From Romeriopsis navalis LEGE 11480 (GTDB taxonomy: Bacteria > Cyanobacteriota > Cyanobacteriia > Leptolyngbyales > Leptolyngbyaceae), in NCBI RefSeq assembly GCF_015207035.1, contig NZ_JADEXQ010000009.1, forward strand, positions 38,361 through 102,360: a stretch of 64,000 bases of DNA, read 5' to 3'. The notes below the pieces were generated by a model. That model had not been told where the DNA came from. It did no database searches and saw only the letters and a list, made by a program, of their open reading frames with translations. Below, piece by piece: positions 44,875-54,626 of the stretch. Each line of letters starts with the position of its first letter. Within the stretch, counting starts at the first letter, position 1. A program made the position numbers and the translations under genes.

Positions 44875-45551
44875 CGTTGTGCTCCTGCCCGTAGTCGCTG
44901 CTCAATATCTTTGGAACTGGCCCCTTCATTCAGCCAAAAAGCGGCGGCATCGATGCGCTCTTGGGCGCCGATTAGGAATTTGCAATAGGCTTCTCCCATG
45001 GAATAGCACTGAATTTCAATACAGCTCAGTTGCTTTCTCACCATCTCGGTAAAGAAGCCGGAAAATAAGCCTGCATAGAGAAAACACACTGGCTTGCCCA
45101 CATCGCCTAACGTCCGGGCCACCGCTGAATCAAATAGGTTGATAAACATAAACCCATCTTTGCGATTGCTCATATCGACTTCCCAGCGGCCCCAGCCTTG
45201 AGCGGTAAAGGGCCACCACCAAGTCTCTAGCATGAACATCAAGTTGCTTTCGCGGACGGACTGGCCATACTCTTTTTCAAACCACTTCTCAAAGAAAAAT
45301 GCGTCTTTCTGACCCCATTCACAGCCGATCGTATACATGGTGGCGGTGGCGGCTTCGCCAACTTCTTCTTCGAGGCCGTTGACCAAACCGAGAATGAAAT
45401 CTTCCGTTGCGAGGAGATTTTGACTATTGTTCCAGTCAACGATCGTGCCATCCTCTGGGTCAAACTGGAAAAAGTCCTGGAACCCATAATGGCAATGCTT
45501 CTGCGGATATTTGAGTTTCGCGGAAGTGTGATGACTAAGCAGGCTGGACAT
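44871..45551 (-). CDS. V4R-domain protein, Slr0144-like by position
   Basis: 226 residues. YGFQDFFQFDPEDGTIVDWNNSQNLLATEDFILGLVNGLEEEVGEAATATMYTIGCEWGQKDAFFFEKWFEKEYG, then WWWPFTAQGWGRWEVDMSNRKDGFMFINLFDSAVA and the V4R end LYAGLFSGFFTEMVRKQLSCIEIQCYSMGEAYCKFLIG. Paralogous to the V4R protein at 43179. In Synechocystis this family is reported to affect PSII accumulation. 65 bp after the first phycobiliprotein-like gene. Confidence 0.82.
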   Translation of the reverse strand: MSSLLSHHTSAKLKYPQKHCHYGFQDFFQFDPEDGTIVDWNNSQNLLATEDFILGLVNGLEEEVGEAATATMYTIGCEWGQKDAFFFEKWFEKEYGQSVRESNLMFMLETWWWPFTAQGWGRWEVDMSNRKDGFMFINLFDSAVARTLGDVGKPVCFLYAGLFSGFFTEMVRKQLSCIEIQCYSMGEAYCKFLIGAQERIDAAAFWLNEGASSKDIEQRLRAGAQR

Positions 45552-45616
45552 GATGGATGCGGGGTAAGTGAGATTACAAATTGCGCCAGGCGATCAGTGC
45601 TAGGTGATGGAGCAGC

Positions 45617-46093
45617 CTAAGCTGTTGCAGAAAGCATCAAATGGATGTCTTGAATCAGCGGCACGATGAGATCGGCTTGAGCTGCGGACAAGTGCTGTTT
45701 CACTGCTTGCTGCATCGCGGTGTACAGCAAATCATTGCTGTGTTGTTTGTCAAAGGCCCGAACGATCGTTTGCAACCAGAGTAAATAACGTTCGCGCAAC
45801 GTATCGGCATCATTGACCAGCATCGCAGCGGCACAGTAGCGCAGGGTCTGGAGCGTATCTTGTTGGCAATGCTTCAGTTGCTCGGGTTGCGCCTTCGAAA
45901 ACAGCTCCGGTGCCTGTTGCATCACCGTGCTAAAAACCTGTTTCAGGATGGTAATCTCAGATTTCTGCAGTTGTTGATAGGTCTGCATACGCAGTTCATA
46001 ACTGCGGAGATATTCCGGCAAAAAGCGTAGCTCTTCATCGGTGGCATAGCGTCCTTCCGCGGCTGTCGTTAGCCGTTGCATCTGGCTCAACAT
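45617..46093 (-). CDS. Phycobiliprotein-like protein, additional copy heading the PAP-type cluster
   Basis: 158 residues, helical. YLRSYELRMQTYQQLQKSEITILKQVFSTVMQQAPELF and TLRYCAAAMLVNDADTLRERYLLWLQTIVRAFDKQ align by eye with the 186-residue relative in the same cluster (SVPLRINLYRML, LMRHCAMAMLMDN). I do not recall this gene upstream of slr0144, so it may be a duplication specific to this lineage. First gene of the run; its promoter should lie in the 283 bp upstream. Confidence 0.7.
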   Translation of the reverse strand: MLSQMQRLTTAAEGRYATDEELRFLPEYLRSYELRMQTYQQLQKSEITILKQVFSTVMQQAPELFSKAQPEQLKHCQQDTLQTLRYCAAAMLVNDADTLRERYLLWLQTIVRAFDKQHSNDLLYTAMQQAVKQHLSAAQADLIVPLIQDIHLMLSATA

Positions 46094-46376
46094 AAATCAG
46101 TTGTTCTCTACATGGCTTGGAGATACAGAAGCAAGCCCATGACCAGAATTCGCCGCGTCAAAATGATTTAGCTATGACTAGTCCACGAAGCTACACCCCA
46201 ACTGACCGCCATACCGCTGAAGGCATTTAGACGATCGGTTCTCTATGCAGAATGCCCCAAGCCCACCGGGGAATAACGCTGAAGTGCCATGAGTTCAGCA
46301 ATAATTCCCCGATCAATAATTTGCTGCGGGGTGTTCAATCACGCTTCGCAGCTGCATTACAAGCCAATGGTAGGGG

Positions 46377-46928
46377 TTATTCGGTGGGGGCGACCGCGGC
46401 TTTGCGACAAACGACTAAATGCCGTTCGGGTTCCTGCCCGCGACTAAATGTGGAAAGTTCCTCGTTCTGCTCAATCCAGTGATGTAATTGACGGCGCTCG
46501 GCGGCGGATAGTCCGGGAATTTCGGCTTCTTGATTCCCCGCGTTGAGCTTGGCGATCGCCGCCTCGGCCAATGTTTCTAACACTTGATGCCTGGCTTCAC
46601 GATAGCCGGACAAATCAACGGTATAGGCACCCTTATCGGCTTCTGGAACATCCAAATTCAGCGTGACATTGGCTAAATATTGCAGCGCATCAATCACATG
46701 ACCGTTTTCGCCAATCAGGGCGGATTGTTGGGCTTCATTCAGGTTCGTTGGGTCAATCTCTAACCAACAGCTATGCTCACACAAACTTTCACGAATCTCT
46801 GCGACGACCGCCACATCAAGTCCCGAAAGTGCTAAGACTTGCTCAAGCCACTGTTTGCCACGATCGACGGAAGGATGATTACCCATGTGTAATACGCCAG
46901 AACTTGCATAAACCATATGAGTCTTCAT
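46377..46928 (-). CDS. jag: KH/R3H RNA-binding protein Jag
   Basis: 183 residues. KH-like domain with IDPTNLNEAQQSALIGENGHVIDALQYLANVTLNL (GENG in the GxxG position), then R3H-type DLSGYREARHQVLETLAEAAIAK and LSAAERRQLHHWIEQNEELSTFSRGQEPERHLVV. RNA-binding partner of YidC/SpoIIIJ. ATG 46928 has a G-rich ribosome site; later ATGs at 46916 and 46886 are possible. Last gene of rpmH-rnpA-PH-yidC-jag. Confidence 0.92.
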   Translation of the reverse strand: MKTHMVYASSGVLHMGNHPSVDRGKQWLEQVLALSGLDVAVVAEIRESLCEHSCWLEIDPTNLNEAQQSALIGENGHVIDALQYLANVTLNLDVPEADKGAYTVDLSGYREARHQVLETLAEAAIAKLNAGNQEAEIPGLSAAERRQLHHWIEQNEELSTFSRGQEPERHLVVCRKAAVAPTE

Positions 46929-47016
46929 AATATCAGCCCCCCAGCAGGCGTCAAACGCTGACTGGGGGGCTGATGTCAGGGGCTAAATTTGAGCCGCTGG
47001 ATTTTAGACTTGGAGC

Positions 47017-48246
47017 TTAAGCGTTTTTCTTCTTTTTCTTCTTTTGCTGATTTGCCGCTGGCACATCCTTTTTCTTCTTTTTGCGCTCAAACGGTAGCTC
47101 ATCGGTGCTGGCTGCTGTGGCCTTCACGTCGATCGCGGCATCCGCCACAATTTTCTGTACTCCTTCAGGCAGTGGCTCACGATTAATCATGAACGATTGA
47201 CCGAGCTGAAACAGGTTAGCAATGATCATGTAGAGCAAGACTCCCGCTGGCAAAGGTGCGAAAAAGAAGATTCCGGCCACCATCAACGGTGTGAACTTGG
47301 TGATCATCTCTTGCTGAGGATTGGCATTGCCCATGCCTTGGCCCGAAATCTTTTGGCTAAAGTACAAGCTCGCACCATAGGCCAAAATCATCGCCACAAT
47401 ATCAAAGTGAATTGCCTTGAAATTGAAGGTCTCTGTGCCATCGGGATTGGTCAACCATAGATTGTCTTCAAATGGTCCACTCTGGCCCAAGGCATCGATA
47501 AACAGAAAGCCTTTATCGGCGGCCAAACCGGGAATTTGCACCTGGACGACGGCACTGCCGGGCTGCAAGGTATCAATCGAACCATCTTCGTTCAGCTTCA
47601 CCCGTTCGGCGCCCGAAGTGATTTTATAGCGCGGCTGCAAATTGCTATCGGGATATTGGGCTTGTAAATCAGCGAAGGACTTACCATCCGGTGTTTGGAA
47701 ATCAACTTTCAGCCGCTCACCCACACCCACCTTATTGCCACTGGGTAAAATCCCCTCAATCTTGGCATGTACCTCATCGGCCACATAGATGTTTTGGGGC
47801 TTAGTAGTGAAGGTCTGTGGTACGACTTGCTCCAGCTTTTCCTGGGGCAAAATATCCAGATTGAAGGAGTAAGGCACATTGGTAAATGGCGACCCACGCA
47901 ACGTTGCAAATAGTGCAAACAGCACCGGCATCTGGATTACGAGTGGTAAACAGCCCGCCAACGGATTCCCAAATTCTTTGTAGAGCGCTGACATCTCGGC
48001 CTGTTGTTTGGCTGGGTCATTTTTATAGCGCTCCTGCAACTGTTTCATGCGTTTCTGCATGATCGGCTGCGTTGCCCGCGTTTTTCGCATATTCCTTAGT
48101 GCCCCAGCATTGACTGGGTACAAGGCAATCCGAATGACCAGGGTGAGAGCCACGATCGCCAATCCATAACTGGGAAAGACACTGTGGAAAGTGTCGAGGA
48201 TTGGCAACATGACGTTGTTGGAGAGAAAACCGATTCCAAAGTCCAT
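47017..48246 (-). CDS. yidC: Membrane protein insertase YidC (Oxa1/Alb3)
   Basis: 409 residues. [98 protein letters not shown] is the core Oxa1 domain (conserved Arg in the groove helix). A long cyanobacterial insert (about 135-260) precedes the last helices ([40 protein letters not shown]). Very basic Lys tail that may bind ribosomes. Inserts thylakoid and plasma membrane proteins. Confidence 0.97.
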   Translation of the reverse strand: MDFGIGFLSNNVMLPILDTFHSVFPSYGLAIVALTLVIRIALYPVNAGALRNMRKTRATQPIMQKRMKQLQERYKNDPAKQQAEMSALYKEFGNPLAGCLPLVIQMPVLFALFATLRGSPFTNVPYSFNLDILPQEKLEQVVPQTFTTKPQNIYVADEVHAKIEGILPSGNKVGVGERLKVDFQTPDGKSFADLQAQYPDSNLQPRYKITSGAERVKLNEDGSIDTLQPGSAVVQVQIPGLAADKGFLFIDALGQSGPFEDNLWLTNPDGTETFNFKAIHFDIVAMILAYGASLYFSQKISGQGMGNANPQQEMITKFTPLMVAGIFFFAPLPAGVLLYMIIANLFQLGQSFMINREPLPEGVQKIVADAAIDVKATAASTDELPFERKKKKKDVPAANQQKKKKKKNA

Positions 48247-48555
48247 GCGCGTTTGGTTGCGTTACAACAAGTGGGTGTAGAGATCTACAGGCATACCTGT
48301 AGGCCATTAAACAGTTTAGCCTGTCCGTGCACCGAGAGCGTCTTTGAGTCAGGTGAGGTAATCCCACCATGGCTGATTCGGTATCACGCTAGAGGTGAGC
48401 AACGTGATCAGAGCCGCGCGCTATGATCACGGGGAAATTCGGTGTGCGGTAGGATGCCTAATTCACAATGAAGGGAGTGCTACGTGTAGTACCACTCCCT
48501 TAACGATTGCTCACTTAGTGCGCTCAATATCGGCTATTTGCTCAAATCGCGAGAG
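48247..48555. other. 309-bp gap with two hairpins inside the rpmH-yidC cluster
   Basis: No ORF. It holds CTACAGG cata CCTGTAG (about 48283-48300) and a long hairpin AAGGGAGTG ... CACTCCCTT (48471-48501) with an inner CTAC/GTAG stem. Neither has a T-run on the minus strand. A yidC promoter or leader element is possible. Confidence 0.45.
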
Positions 48556-48948
48556 CTACTTCTTGGAGGCTTTCTCTTTCTCTTTCTGCTTCGTTTCCAT
48601 GCGCTCTTCAATATAAGCTGCGACTTCACGGAAATTTGGCACGGCCCGCATTTCTAATGTGGAACCATCCAGCAAGGAAATCCCAATATCACCCCAACCC
48701 CCAAAGCCTCGGGGAATCGCAATGACTTTATCAATTTCGGTGTAGATGGCATCAGCTTGTGTGCGGCCTAACCATCCACCGGTAATGGACAGTCGGCGAT
48801 CGGTAATCCGATAACGCAGCCATAGGGCTCGGACAATCGCACCCACAGTAATGGGAATGCAGATTACGGTAAACGCCAAGATGATGCCCAGGATCAAATC
48901 GCCCTTATGGGGACCACCATCAAAATAAACTTCTTCCTTAATCGCCAC
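48556..48948 (-). CDS. PH-domain (bPH) membrane protein between rnpA and yidC
   Basis: 130 residues: membrane segment LILGIILAFTVICIPITVGAIVRALWLRYRITDRRLSITGGWLGRTQADAIYTEIDKVIAIPRGFGGWGDIGISLLDGSTLEMRAVPNF, a bacterial PH-like fold, and a charged Lys/Glu C-terminus. Cyanobacteria usually have this gene here. Starts inside the end of rnpA (11-bp overlap). Confidence 0.88.
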   Translation of the reverse strand: MAIKEEVYFDGGPHKGDLILGIILAFTVICIPITVGAIVRALWLRYRITDRRLSITGGWLGRTQADAIYTEIDKVIAIPRGFGGWGDIGISLLDGSTLEMRAVPNFREVAAYIEERMETKQKEKEKASKK

Positions 48949-49306
48949 GGATTACCTCTGACTTGAGCAACAACTGTTCTAATTCTCGCAAAATTTGCCA
49001 GTAGTTGCAGCCCAAAATGCTCGATCGCACAATAATTACGACGGACCAACCCGGTTTAATTTGGGGCAGGAGCGAGCGTAAAGCCGCCTTAATCTGGCGT
49101 TTGAGCCGATTACGCACAACGGCTAACTTGCTGACTTTTTTACTGATGGATATGCCAAATTGCGACTCATTGAGACCGCCGCTACATGGGGACTTGGTCT
49201 GAACTGCAACGATGTGCAGATGAGTCGCTCTTCGACGTATTCCAGTTTGGTAGACCCAATCGAAGTCTTGCCTTCGCTTGAGCCGATTTTCTTGGGGCAA
49301 TGCCAC
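48938..49306 (-). CDS. rnpA: Ribonuclease P protein component
   Basis: 122 residues. LPQENRLKRRQDFDWVYQTGIRRRATHLHIV, GISISKKVSKLAVVRNRLKRQIKAALRSLLPQIKPGWSVVIIVR with the RNR motif (AVVRNRLKRQIK). tRNA 5' maturation with RNase P RNA. GTG start at 49306 used, 18 bp behind rpmH. Confidence 0.95.
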   Translation of the reverse strand: MALPQENRLKRRQDFDWVYQTGIRRRATHLHIVAVQTKSPCSGGLNESQFGISISKKVSKLAVVRNRLKRQIKAALRSLLPQIKPGWSVVIIVRSSILGCNYWQILRELEQLLLKSEVIRGD

Positions 49307-49324
49307 AGCGCGCCTGCCTTAGCT

Positions 49325-49462
49325 CTAGGCAACCGCTAAACGTGCCCGGCCTTTACGACGACGTGCCCTGATTGTGTTGCGACCAGCCTGTGTCCGCATC
49401 CGGACACGAAAACCTGATACGCGTTTGCGCTTACGGCTAGTGCCGCCTAAAGTGCGCTTCAT
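49325..49462 (-). CDS. rpmH: 50S ribosomal protein L34
   Basis: 45 residues, [20 protein letters not shown] start, then [20 protein letters not shown] and LAVA. Basic and of the right length for L34. Too short for usual ORF cut-offs. First gene of the rnpA-yidC-jag cluster. Confidence 0.97.
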   Translation of the reverse strand: MKRTLGGTSRKRKRVSGFRVRMRTQAGRNTIRARRRKGRARLAVA

Positions 49463-49581
49463 ACTGCTACTCCCAGTCGATAATGGATAAAATTCACGGT
49501 CTTACATTGTAAAGGGGACGACCGTTTTAAGGCAATCCCCTAGACAGAAATAATTGCGGGTTATTCAGTGTGCGCTGGATT

Positions 49582-50133
49582 CTAGCGGGAGATCGAAATG
49601 ATCCAAGTTCCCAGTTTGCGCAGAATCGGGACATCCCCCGGTGATTGAGTGTAGCAATTGAAGTAGTACATGCCGCCATCGGGGTTAGTGACATCGGAAA
49701 GCACTAACTCAACATCTTTTTTGGCGGGTACCGCTTCTTCGGGGTAAATTTCGAGTCGATAGTTATCTTTATCCCAGTTCACTTCGTTGATGGCGACCGA
49801 CTTACCATTGACCTGGATTTCAATGTCTTTGGGATTAAACTGACCATCAAAGTAGTCAGGGTAGGTGATGACAAACTTGGACACCGCCAACTGCATTTTG
49901 GCTTTCTTGATCTTTAGGTAGTAGCGATCGGTTTGATTGGGCTGGCCACCGAAGTCAAGCGAGTAGCTGAGTTCTTCACCACTTTTGATTCCGCTGAAAA
50001 TAGTTAAGCCGCTTTGTGCTACCGCCACTGGCGTGCGCAGTGCCGTCGCGCCAAAGGCAATACAACCAGTCAATAACGCTGTTTTCAATAACGTTTGAAC
50101 GATCGGGCGACGGGAAGTTTTTTGGAACTGCAT
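49582..50133 (-). CDS. DUF2808 secreted protein
   Basis: 183 residues from ATG 50133, with signal peptide (LLKTALLTGCIAFGATALRTPVAVAQ). Mature region QTDRYYLKIKKAKMQLAVSKFVITYPDYFDGQFNPKDIEIQVNGKSV, VNWDKDNYRLEIYPEEAVPAKKDVELVLSDVTNPDGGMYYFNC is DUF2808, a cyanobacterial family of unknown function. Upstream 50134-50435 is a divergent promoter region without ORF. Confidence 0.88.
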   Translation of the reverse strand: MQFQKTSRRPIVQTLLKTALLTGCIAFGATALRTPVAVAQSGLTIFSGIKSGEELSYSLDFGGQPNQTDRYYLKIKKAKMQLAVSKFVITYPDYFDGQFNPKDIEIQVNGKSVAINEVNWDKDNYRLEIYPEEAVPAKKDVELVLSDVTNPDGGMYYFNCYTQSPGDVPILRKLGTWIISISR

Positions 50134-50435
50134 AGGTCGAGGATTCGGTAGGTACGTGGGTTCAGCCAAAGTCGAACGGGAAAACGCGAAACAATTCGAG
50201 CGAAAAGTTAATGTTCCCTCATATTGACAGATCGAGGCGCCGATCGGCTAGCGTTGGCTGACGTAGAAGTGAGCGAAAAAGTGCCCGAAGTCGCGAAACT
50301 TTTTCGCGGCAGCGCTGGTAAACACATCTCCTGGCAGTTCACGCTGGCACACGCGCTCTGGTAGGATCAAAAATCTGCATGCATTTTATGACAAGTGCAT
50401 CGTTCGATTTAAGACTTTCATCCCATAAGCAACCC

Positions 50436-51611
50436 ATGAGCTACCAGCGTACTGACGGTATCGCGCCCCATGGCGGCGAGCTAATCAACCGCATCGCCAC
50501 CCCAGAACAAAAAGCCGATTTCCTGAGTAAGGCCGACCTTCTGCCCCGCGTTACCCTTGACCAACGTGCCGTTTCTGATCTGGAAATGATCGCGATCGGT
50601 GGCTTTAGCCCATTGACCGGTTTCATGGGAAAGGCGGACTATGACGGTGTTGTCGTCGATATGCACCTGGCTAGCGGCTTGCCTTGGTCGGTCCCCATTA
50701 CGCTATCTGTCAGTGCGGCGGTGGCGGCCCCCTTGGAAGAAGGTAGCTACATTCGGCTGGACGATGAAACGGGTCGCTATATTGGCGTGCTGCAACTCAC
50801 AGAGAAGTTTACCTACGACAAAAAGAAGGAAGCGATCAACGTTTATCGCACGGAAGAAGAGAAGCATCCTGGTGTGGCCGTGGTCTATGCCCAGGGTGAA
50901 ATTAACCTGGCTGGCCCGATCTGGTTGTTAGATCGCGATCCGCATCCATTATTTCCTACCTACCAATTGGATCCCGCGATTTCCCGAGCGGCATTCCAAG
51001 AAAAAGGCTGGAAAACGGTGGTCGGGTTTCAAACGCGTAACCCTGTCCACCGTGCCCATGAGTACATTCAGAAATGTGCGATGGAAATTGTGGATGGTTT
51101 GTTTTTACATCCGTTGGTTGGGGCGACGAAATCGGATGATATACCGGCAGATGTGCGGATGCGCTGCTACGAAATCTTGATTGATAACTACTATCCGAAA
51201 GACCGGGTGATTTTGGGGATTAATCCTTCGGCTATGCGCTATGCGGGCCCCCGTGAAGCGATCTTCCACGCCCTAATTCGGAAGAACTATGGCTGCACGC
51301 ACTTTATTGTGGGTCGTGATCATGCCGGTGTGGGCGACTACTATGGCACGTTTGATGCCCAGCATATTTTTGATGAGTTTGACCCGGCGGCGATCGGGAT
51401 TACGCCGTTGAAGTTTGAGCATGCCTTCTATTGCCAAGTCACCAATACCATGGCGACGATTAAAACCAGCCCGAGCACTCCGGAACAGCGGGTTCATTTG
51501 TCCGGTACGAAAGTCCGTGAAATGCTCCGTCGCGGTGAGTTGCCGCCACCTGAGTTCTCTCGGCCATTAGTTGCCGCAGAATTGGCTAAAGCGATGAAAG
51601 CAAGCCAATAA
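50436..51611 (+). CDS. sat: Sulfate adenylyltransferase (ATP sulfurylase)
   Basis: 391 residues from ATG 50436. N-terminal PUA-like domain ([18 protein letters not shown]), catalytic [15 protein letters not shown] (HxxH), [43 protein letters not shown], and [23 protein letters not shown]. Makes adenylyl sulfate in sulfate assimilation. A longer frame of 19 residues exists but is not conserved-like. Confidence 0.97.
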   Translation: MSYQRTDGIAPHGGELINRIATPEQKADFLSKADLLPRVTLDQRAVSDLEMIAIGGFSPLTGFMGKADYDGVVVDMHLASGLPWSVPITLSVSAAVAAPLEEGSYIRLDDETGRYIGVLQLTEKFTYDKKKEAINVYRTEEEKHPGVAVVYAQGEINLAGPIWLLDRDPHPLFPTYQLDPAISRAAFQEKGWKTVVGFQTRNPVHRAHEYIQKCAMEIVDGLFLHPLVGATKSDDIPADVRMRCYEILIDNYYPKDRVILGINPSAMRYAGPREAIFHALIRKNYGCTHFIVGRDHAGVGDYYGTFDAQHIFDEFDPAAIGITPLKFEHAFYCQVTNTMATIKTSPSTPEQRVHLSGTKVREMLRRGELPPPEFSRPLVAAELAKAMKASQ

Positions 51612-51641
51612 GACGGTTTATTCCGTCACCTTGATACCCCT

Positions 51642-51670
51642 GCCTCGACTCTTTGGAGTCGGGGCTTTTT
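51642..51670 (+). terminator. Rho-independent terminator of sat
   Basis: GCCTCGACTC, loop TTTG, GAGTCGGGGC (one G-T pair), then TTTTT; 30 bp after the stop. Confidence 0.85.
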
Positions 51671-51777
51671 GGGCTTAAGGCCAGAATTTGGTTTCTGGGA
51701 TTTGTTGCCAGGAACTGTTTGAATGCACCTAATGCACCTCAATCAACGGTGTTTGTATGTGCGGTGGGTAGATTTTG

Positions 51778-52572
51778 TCAGTTGCTCGAAAGAGGTGTGT
51801 TTTCGCGCTGTCGTCGGGCTTCATATAGCATTAATGCGGCGGCGATCGACACATTTAGTGACTCCACACCAACGGCTGAAGGAATCCGCACCGCGACATT
51901 GGCGCTGGCTGCGACGGCTGATGAAAGGCCAGACCCTTCGTTGCCCATCAAAATTAAAGACGGCTTTGTAAAATCGACATCCCATAGGGTTTGCTCAGCG
52001 GTCGGCAACGTTGCAATTACCTGCATCCCTTGCTCACGATAGATCTGTAACTGGGTTGGTAAATCCTCGGCGATTGCCATTGGCAGTCGCAGCCACTGAC
52101 CGGCGGAAGCGCGCAGTACCTTCGGATTATCCAAATCGACACAATTGCGACTGAGGAGTAATCCATCTACGCCGACGGCGGCGGCGGTGCGGATCATTGT
52201 GCCTAAGTTGCCTGGATCCTGAATTGTTTCCAAGACCAATCCAAAGTCGCGAATCGCAATGGGTTTTTGATGTTGACGGGGGGCAATGGCGATGACGCCA
52301 TCGGGTTCGACGGTGGTGGCCATCGATCGCAAAAGCGCGGGACTGACCAGCTCGACGCGTTGGGATATATCGGCGGCGCGATCGTAAAGCTTGGGGTACT
52401 GTTGTTGCCATGATTCCGTGCAGCACAGTACTTGTAGCGATAGCTGAACGATGCAGGCTTCCTCGATCAAATGTGATCCTTCTAATAAGCAAAGATGCTG
52501 ATTACGCCGTTCTTTCGTCTTGTGCAGCTTCCGAATCTGTTTTGCCAAGGGATTTTGCAGACTTGTTAGCAT
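51778..52572 (-). CDS. TrmH/SpoU family RNA 2'-O-methyltransferase
   Basis: 264 residues. N-terminal substrate-binding part (LTSLQNPLAKQIRKLHKTKERRNQHLCLLEGSHLIEEA), then the SPOUT knot: VLETIQDPGNLGTMIRTAAAVGVDGLLLSRNCVDLDNPKVLRASAG, SLILMGNEGSGLS and VRIPSAVGVESLNVSIAAALMLYEARRQR. The three SpoU motifs are intact. Target rRNA or tRNA position unknown. Confidence 0.93.
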   Translation of the reverse strand: MLTSLQNPLAKQIRKLHKTKERRNQHLCLLEGSHLIEEACIVQLSLQVLCCTESWQQQYPKLYDRAADISQRVELVSPALLRSMATTVEPDGVIAIAPRQHQKPIAIRDFGLVLETIQDPGNLGTMIRTAAAVGVDGLLLSRNCVDLDNPKVLRASAGQWLRLPMAIAEDLPTQLQIYREQGMQVIATLPTAEQTLWDVDFTKPSLILMGNEGSGLSSAVAASANVAVRIPSAVGVESLNVSIAAALMLYEARRQRENTPLSSN

Positions 52573-52673
52573 AAATTAGGGCAGCCCAAGTTATGAAGGA
52601 GTATCACTCAATATTGTTTCCGAACAATGGCTTGAAACTGGACATTTAAATTGTATATAGAGTGATTTAAACT

Positions 52674-52704
52674 AAAAATGGGAGCGTTTTTAGCTCCCAT
52701 TTTT
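52674..52704 (-). terminator. Terminator of tRNA-Leu(CAG)
   Basis: AAAAATGGGAGC (52674-52685), loop of 7, GCTCCCATTTTT (52693-52704); the minus-strand reading ends in a T-run and the site lies 46 bp after the tRNA. Confidence 0.85.
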
Positions 52705-52749
52705 ATGGTTTATACGAGTTAATTACTTTCTTGAAGTTAACTCGAAGAT

Positions 52750-52832
52750 GCGGAACCCGGGACTTGAACCCGGAAGTCCTTGCGAACACTAGAATCTGAA
52801 TCTAGCGCGTCTACCAATTCCGCCAGTCCCGC
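52750..52832 (-). tRNA. tRNA-Leu (CAG)
   Basis: Minus strand. Acceptor GCGGGAC pairs with GTTCCGC (one G-T), D arm GCGGAATTGGTAGACGC, anticodon stem CTAGA / TCTAG with loop TTCAGAT giving CAG, a long variable arm (GTGTTCGCAAGGAC), T arm CCGGGTTCAAGTCCCGG, discriminator A. CCA is not encoded. Confidence 0.95.
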
Positions 52833-53099
52833 TGGTAGTAAGGTTACTCAACTGAAAATTCGTTTTGGACGAAATCCATTTAGATAACCGCTAATCATTG
52901 TGTAACAGGCATTTCCCTTTGTCAAGGAAACGCGATGCATTTTTATTCTTTCCTGAAATGTAGGAGCGGTGCCGAATGCATATGACAAATCTTTCTAGAC
53001 AACGACAGAGATTCGAGTAGAATCTAAACCAACTTTCATTGCCAAATATTACGTAAGGTCAAGCTCTAGGAGGGTACTCCTATTACTGCTGCAATTCCT

Positions 53100-54437
53100 A
53101 TGTCCAAAACTGTGAATTCACCTGAGCAAACCCCCGTGCTGCGGGTGTGGGGCGGGCAAAAACTGAGCGGCGAAGTCGTTATCAGTGGCGCGAAAAACTC
53201 TGCCCTGGTGCTGATGGCCGGGTCACTGCTCTGTTCTGAAGCCTGCCGGATCAGCAATATGCCGGGGCTGGCAGATGTGAAGACGATGACGAAGCTCTTG
53301 TCTGCCCTCGGCTTAACTGTCAAGCGCGATCATGACGTGATGGAGATTGATGCCAGCGGTCTCAATACTTCCGAAGCGCCATACGAACTAGTCAGCAAGA
53401 TGCGGGCGAGTTTCTTCATTGTGGGTGCACTGCTAGGGCGGACGGGGATTGCCAGAGTGCCATTGCCGGGTGGCTGTTCCATCGGCGATCGACCAGTGGA
53501 CATTCACGTGCGTGGTTTGCAGGCATTAGGGGCGGATGTGCATGTCGAGCATGGTGTCTTGCATGCCTATGTGCGTGGGGGCAAAAAACGCCTTCAGGGT
53601 GGACATGCCTACCTGGATTTCCCCAGTGTTGGGGCAACGGAAAATATTTTGATGGCTGCGACCTTAGCAGAAGGTGAAACCATCATTGAGAATGCTGCCC
53701 GTGAACCAGAAATTGTCGATCTGGCGAATTTCTGCATTGCGATGGGGGCAAAGATTCAAGGTGCGGGCACGGATAAGATTGTAATTCAGGGCGTTGAACG
53801 CTTACATAGTTGCGACTACAGCGTGATTCCTGATCGGATTGAAGCGGCTTCGTTTCTGTTGGCCGGTGCGATCACCCGCTCAGAGATTACGGTTGCGGCG
53901 GTTTGTCCGGAGCATTTGACGCCGGTTTTGGCGAAGCTGGCAGAATCGGGGATTACGGTGGTTGCTGATGGTCCAAACCGGTTGCGGGTAATTCCGACTG
54001 AGACGTACCGCGGGGTTGATATTGAGACATTGCCTCATCCGGGGTTCCCGACGGATGTTCAGTCCCCATTTATGTCGCTCTTGACGTTGGCGGAAGGCAG
54101 CAGTGTTATCACCGAAAAACTGTTCGAGAATCGATTGCAGCATGTGGCTGAACTGAATCGGATGGGGGCGGACATTCGATTGAAGGGCAGCGTGGCGATC
54201 GTCAATGGCGTCGCTCGCCTTTCTGGGGCGCCGGTGATGGCAACTGACCTCCGGGCATCAGCCGCACTGGTTATTGCCGGTCTCGCCGCTGACGGTGAAA
54301 CGGTCATTAGTGGTTTGCATCATATGGATCGTGGTTATTCCGACCTTGAAGGGAAAATGCGCGGTCTGGGGGCAAAGCTGGAGCGAACTATGGTCGATGT
54401 GGTGTCGGAAAATCCCGAACCGGCGACGGCGCAGTAG
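53100..54437 (+). CDS. murA: UDP-N-acetylglucosamine 1-carboxyvinyltransferase
   Basis: 445 residues. [23 protein letters not shown] start, catalytic Cys126 in [18 protein letters not shown]-like [42 protein letters not shown] and [38 protein letters not shown]. First committed step of peptidoglycan synthesis. The Cys predicts sensitivity of the usual type to phosphomycin-like inhibitors. A short palindrome (TAGGAG ggta CTCCTA, 53067-53082) lies just upstream. Confidence 0.97.
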   Translation: MSKTVNSPEQTPVLRVWGGQKLSGEVVISGAKNSALVLMAGSLLCSEACRISNMPGLADVKTMTKLLSALGLTVKRDHDVMEIDASGLNTSEAPYELVSKMRASFFIVGALLGRTGIARVPLPGGCSIGDRPVDIHVRGLQALGADVHVEHGVLHAYVRGGKKRLQGGHAYLDFPSVGATENILMAATLAEGETIIENAAREPEIVDLANFCIAMGAKIQGAGTDKIVIQGVERLHSCDYSVIPDRIEAASFLLAGAITRSEITVAAVCPEHLTPVLAKLAESGITVVADGPNRLRVIPTETYRGVDIETLPHPGFPTDVQSPFMSLLTLAEGSSVITEKLFENRLQHVAELNRMGADIRLKGSVAIVNGVARLSGAPVMATDLRASAALVIAGLAADGETVISGLHHMDRGYSDLEGKMRGLGAKLERTMVDVVSENPEPATAQ

Positions 54438-54476
54438 TTCACGCCCAGTATTGGATTAACCGTTGATTGATTAATT

Positions 54477-54507
54477 TTAGGACGAGCTTGGGCTCGTCCT
54501 AATTTTT
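54477..54507 (+). terminator. Rho-independent terminator of murA
   Basis: TTAGGACGAGC, loop TTGG, GCTCGTCCTAA, then TTTTT; perfect 11-bp stem. Confidence 0.92.
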
Positions 54508-54626
54508 GTGGCTGATTTAGGCGATCGACTCTGGATGATGCTTCGAGTCAGTCAGGTTTTTGATGGGTAGCTAATCCATGCGGCGACGATTGGACGCGTT
54601 AGGATAGGGCTAGTTTCCTTTTTCCC

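Noticed and set aside
53067..53082. TAGGAG ggta CTCCTA before murA as an operator
   Set aside because: Only 6-bp arms, and it may simply include chance Shine-Dalgarno-like sequence; too weak to list as a site.
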